A stretch of DNA of 64,000 bases from Pragia fontium DSM 5563 = ATCC 49100 (lineage in GTDB: Bacteria; Pseudomonadota; Gammaproteobacteria; Enterobacterales; Enterobacteriaceae), in the NCBI RefSeq assembly GCF_900112475.1, contig NZ_FOLW01000005.1, positions 1 through 64,000 on the forward strand, read 5' to 3'. Numbering within the stretch: the stretch's first letter is position 1; every line of letters starts with the position of its first letter. A program made the position numbers and the translations under genes. This document shows positions 62,865-64,000 of the stretch, one piece after another. The notes under the pieces were generated by a model. It did not search any database. It was not told the origin of the DNA and saw nothing but the letters and a program-made list of their open reading frames with translations.

Positions 62865-63506
62865 TTAGAGAGTATCAACTCGACGCTTAATCATCATTGC
62901 CCCTTTAGGATCGCGCTGTACTAAAAAGGTATCAGGGTATTTTTCAAATAATTTAACATACTTGCCTTTTTGGGATGGATATCCGGCAGCTATCCAGTAC
63001 TTTGCTAATTGACTTATAGAAATCCAATCTTTTATTTCGCTAGGCCATATGCCCAAAATACGCATTTCTTCGGTGGAAAGCTTTTTACTCATAACAAATT
63101 GATTGCAAGCATGTTTAAAGGCTGGGGTAACTTTGTTTTCACTGATACCAATAACATAAGCGCCCATTTCTTTTAATCGAATGACTAATCTTACGAAATC
63201 ACTATCGTTTGTGACGAGTACGAATGTATTAAATTGCCCTGAATACATCAAATCCATAGCGTCTATCACTAACGCAATATCAGAAGAGTTTTTGCCGGAA
63301 ACATAGGAGGGCTGGTAAACAGGATGAATTCCATAATGCACAATGGTTTCTTGCCATTTATTTAGATTATGTTTTGCCCAATCGGCATAAGCCCTTATCA
63401 AATGAGGTTTTTTATTTTTTTCGAGGGACTTTATGACGTCTGGCATAACAGCACAGCTAACATTTTCAACATCAATAAGTACTGCTATTTTATTTTGGTT
63501 TCCCAC
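62865..63506 (-). CDS. NYN-domain protein (LabA/DUF88-like)
   Basis: A 213-residue protein. The NYN (PIN-like) domain takes about residues 1-140, with acidic residues in KIAVLIDVENVS, SDIALVIDAMDLMYSG and VLVTNDSDFVRLVIRLKEMG, the usual metal-binding set of this nuclease-like fold. The C-terminal part (SISQLAKYWIAAGYPSQKGK) resembles an OST-HTH/LOTUS-like RNA-binding domain. The family includes RNases and regulators, so an RNA-related role is plausible but not shown. It is inserted between acpH and queA, so probably accessory. Confidence 0.75.
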   Translation of the reverse strand: MGNQNKIAVLIDVENVSCAVMPDVIKSLEKNKKPHLIRAYADWAKHNLNKWQETIVHYGIHPVYQPSYVSGKNSSDIALVIDAMDLMYSGQFNTFVLVTNDSDFVRLVIRLKEMGAYVIGISENKVTPAFKHACNQFVMSKKLSTEEMRILGIWPSEIKDWISISQLAKYWIAAGYPSQKGKYVKLFEKYPDTFLVQRDPKGAMMIKRRVDTL

Positions 63507-63792
63507 GCGGCTTATCCAGAAGATAATCAGGGGACTAATGGTATATGAAAATATGAAAAGTACTTGAAAGATATCTTAATAATTCTTATTTCTTATCTAC
63601 TGTGTATCTGGTTGGTTGTTAAAATTCTTTTTTAAAGCATAACGTAAGACATATTATATTCAGGTTGTTGGAGCATTATGGTTGTTTGGTGGGCCGATAA
63701 CCTTCTTTCTTCTACTTTTATTACCTTATTGGTTGCAGCATAATCAGAGTGGCTCTAGACTAGACCGCTTATTTTTTGAGATTTGAAAACCC

Positions 63793-64000
63793 ATGCGCGT
63801 TACTGATTTTTCATTTGAACTCCCGGAATCGTTGATTGCCCGCTATCCTCAGGCCGAGCGTAGTGCCTGTCGTTTGCTTTCACTGGATGGCCCCAGTGGT
63901 TCATTAGCTGACGATGTCTTTACTGATGTGCTGAATAAGCTGGAAGCGGGTGATTTACTGGTGTTTAACAATACCCGGGTTATCCCAGCTCGCTTATTTG
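63793..64000 (+). CDS. queA: S-adenosylmethionine:tRNA ribosyltransferase-isomerase (partial, N-terminus)
   Basis: The first 69 codons of QueA, ending at the window edge: [20 protein letters not shown], and [17 protein letters not shown]. The enzyme converts preQ1 in tRNA to epoxyqueuosine. The start is unambiguous by comparison with E. coli QueA. Confidence 0.96.
   Translation, partial: MRVTDFSFELPESLIARYPQAERSACRLLSLDGPSGSLADDVFTDVLNKLEAGDLLVFNNTRVIPARLF

Noticed and set aside
1-64000. CRISPR array, insertion sequence or transposase
   Set aside because: No regular short repeats with spacers and no transposase-like protein was found on either strand.

Overview
The window is chromosomal DNA from a low-GC member of the Enterobacterales. 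Most of it follows the E. coli gene order of the aspU-to-queA interval (tRNA-Asp, yafD, mltD, gloB, yafS, rnhA, dnaQ, tRNA-Asp, gmhA, yafJ, yafK, dinB, pepD, gpt, frsA, crl, proB, proA, brnQ, proY, acpH, queA). The apbE next to dinB, the peroxiredoxin next to proY, and the absence of phoE and thrW point to a Yersiniaceae- or Budviciaceae-like lineage rather than Escherichia. The exact genus is an inference from gene order and base composition.

Region by region. 1-4.6 kb: a tRNA-Asp, probably the last gene of an rRNA operon, then an AT-rich segment. After it comes a three-gene island: a 47-residue Cys/Pro/Gly-rich peptide with a 15-residue GG leader, a peptidase-C39 ABC exporter and a membrane-fusion protein. 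This is a class II microcin-type secretion operon. 4.7-10.2 kb: housekeeping genes yafD to dnaQ and a second, identical tRNA-Asp. 10.3-32.7 kb: a headless contractile phage-tail locus (tailocin-like). It has a LexA/CI-type S24 repressor, three 15-bp operators, a Q-type antiterminator, tail terminator, sheath, tube, a frameshifted tail chaperone, tape measure, a complete simple baseplate, and six tail-fibre genes with four fibre chaperones. No integrase, replication, portal, terminase, capsid or recognisable lysis gene is present. 32.9-41.6 kb: a small membrane protein, gmhA, yafJ, yafK, apbE, dinB (under a LexA box), pepD, a glutathione peroxidase and gpt. 41.6-47.7 kb: a complete Csu-type (archaic chaperone-usher) fimbrial operon on the minus strand, inserted between gpt and frsA. 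48.3-52.5 kb: frsA, crl, proB, proA. 52.5-57.6 kb: accessory genes, namely a DUF1266 membrane protein, a small lipoprotein, a MarR-GNAT fusion, ynfA and an alkylation-repair pair (ogt and an Ada-AlkA fusion). 58.1-64 kb: brnQ, proY, a GC-rich multi-hairpin block, a peroxiredoxin, acpH, a NYN-domain protein and the start of queA.

How the genes fit together. Both putative anti-competitor systems, the microcin-like operon and the tailocin, lie directly downstream of one of the two identical tRNA-Asp genes. The tailocin appears to be controlled by a RecA-cleavable repressor acting on a single promoter. That promoter reads through a Q-like gene into a strong terminator ahead of the structural genes, and further terminator hairpins lie inside the late operon. 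The six fibre genes share an N-terminal module, nearly identical at the DNA level in several copies, and have different C-terminal ends. This looks like a repertoire of receptor-binding proteins on one particle type. All functional calls come from reading the sequence and from known families; no database search was run.
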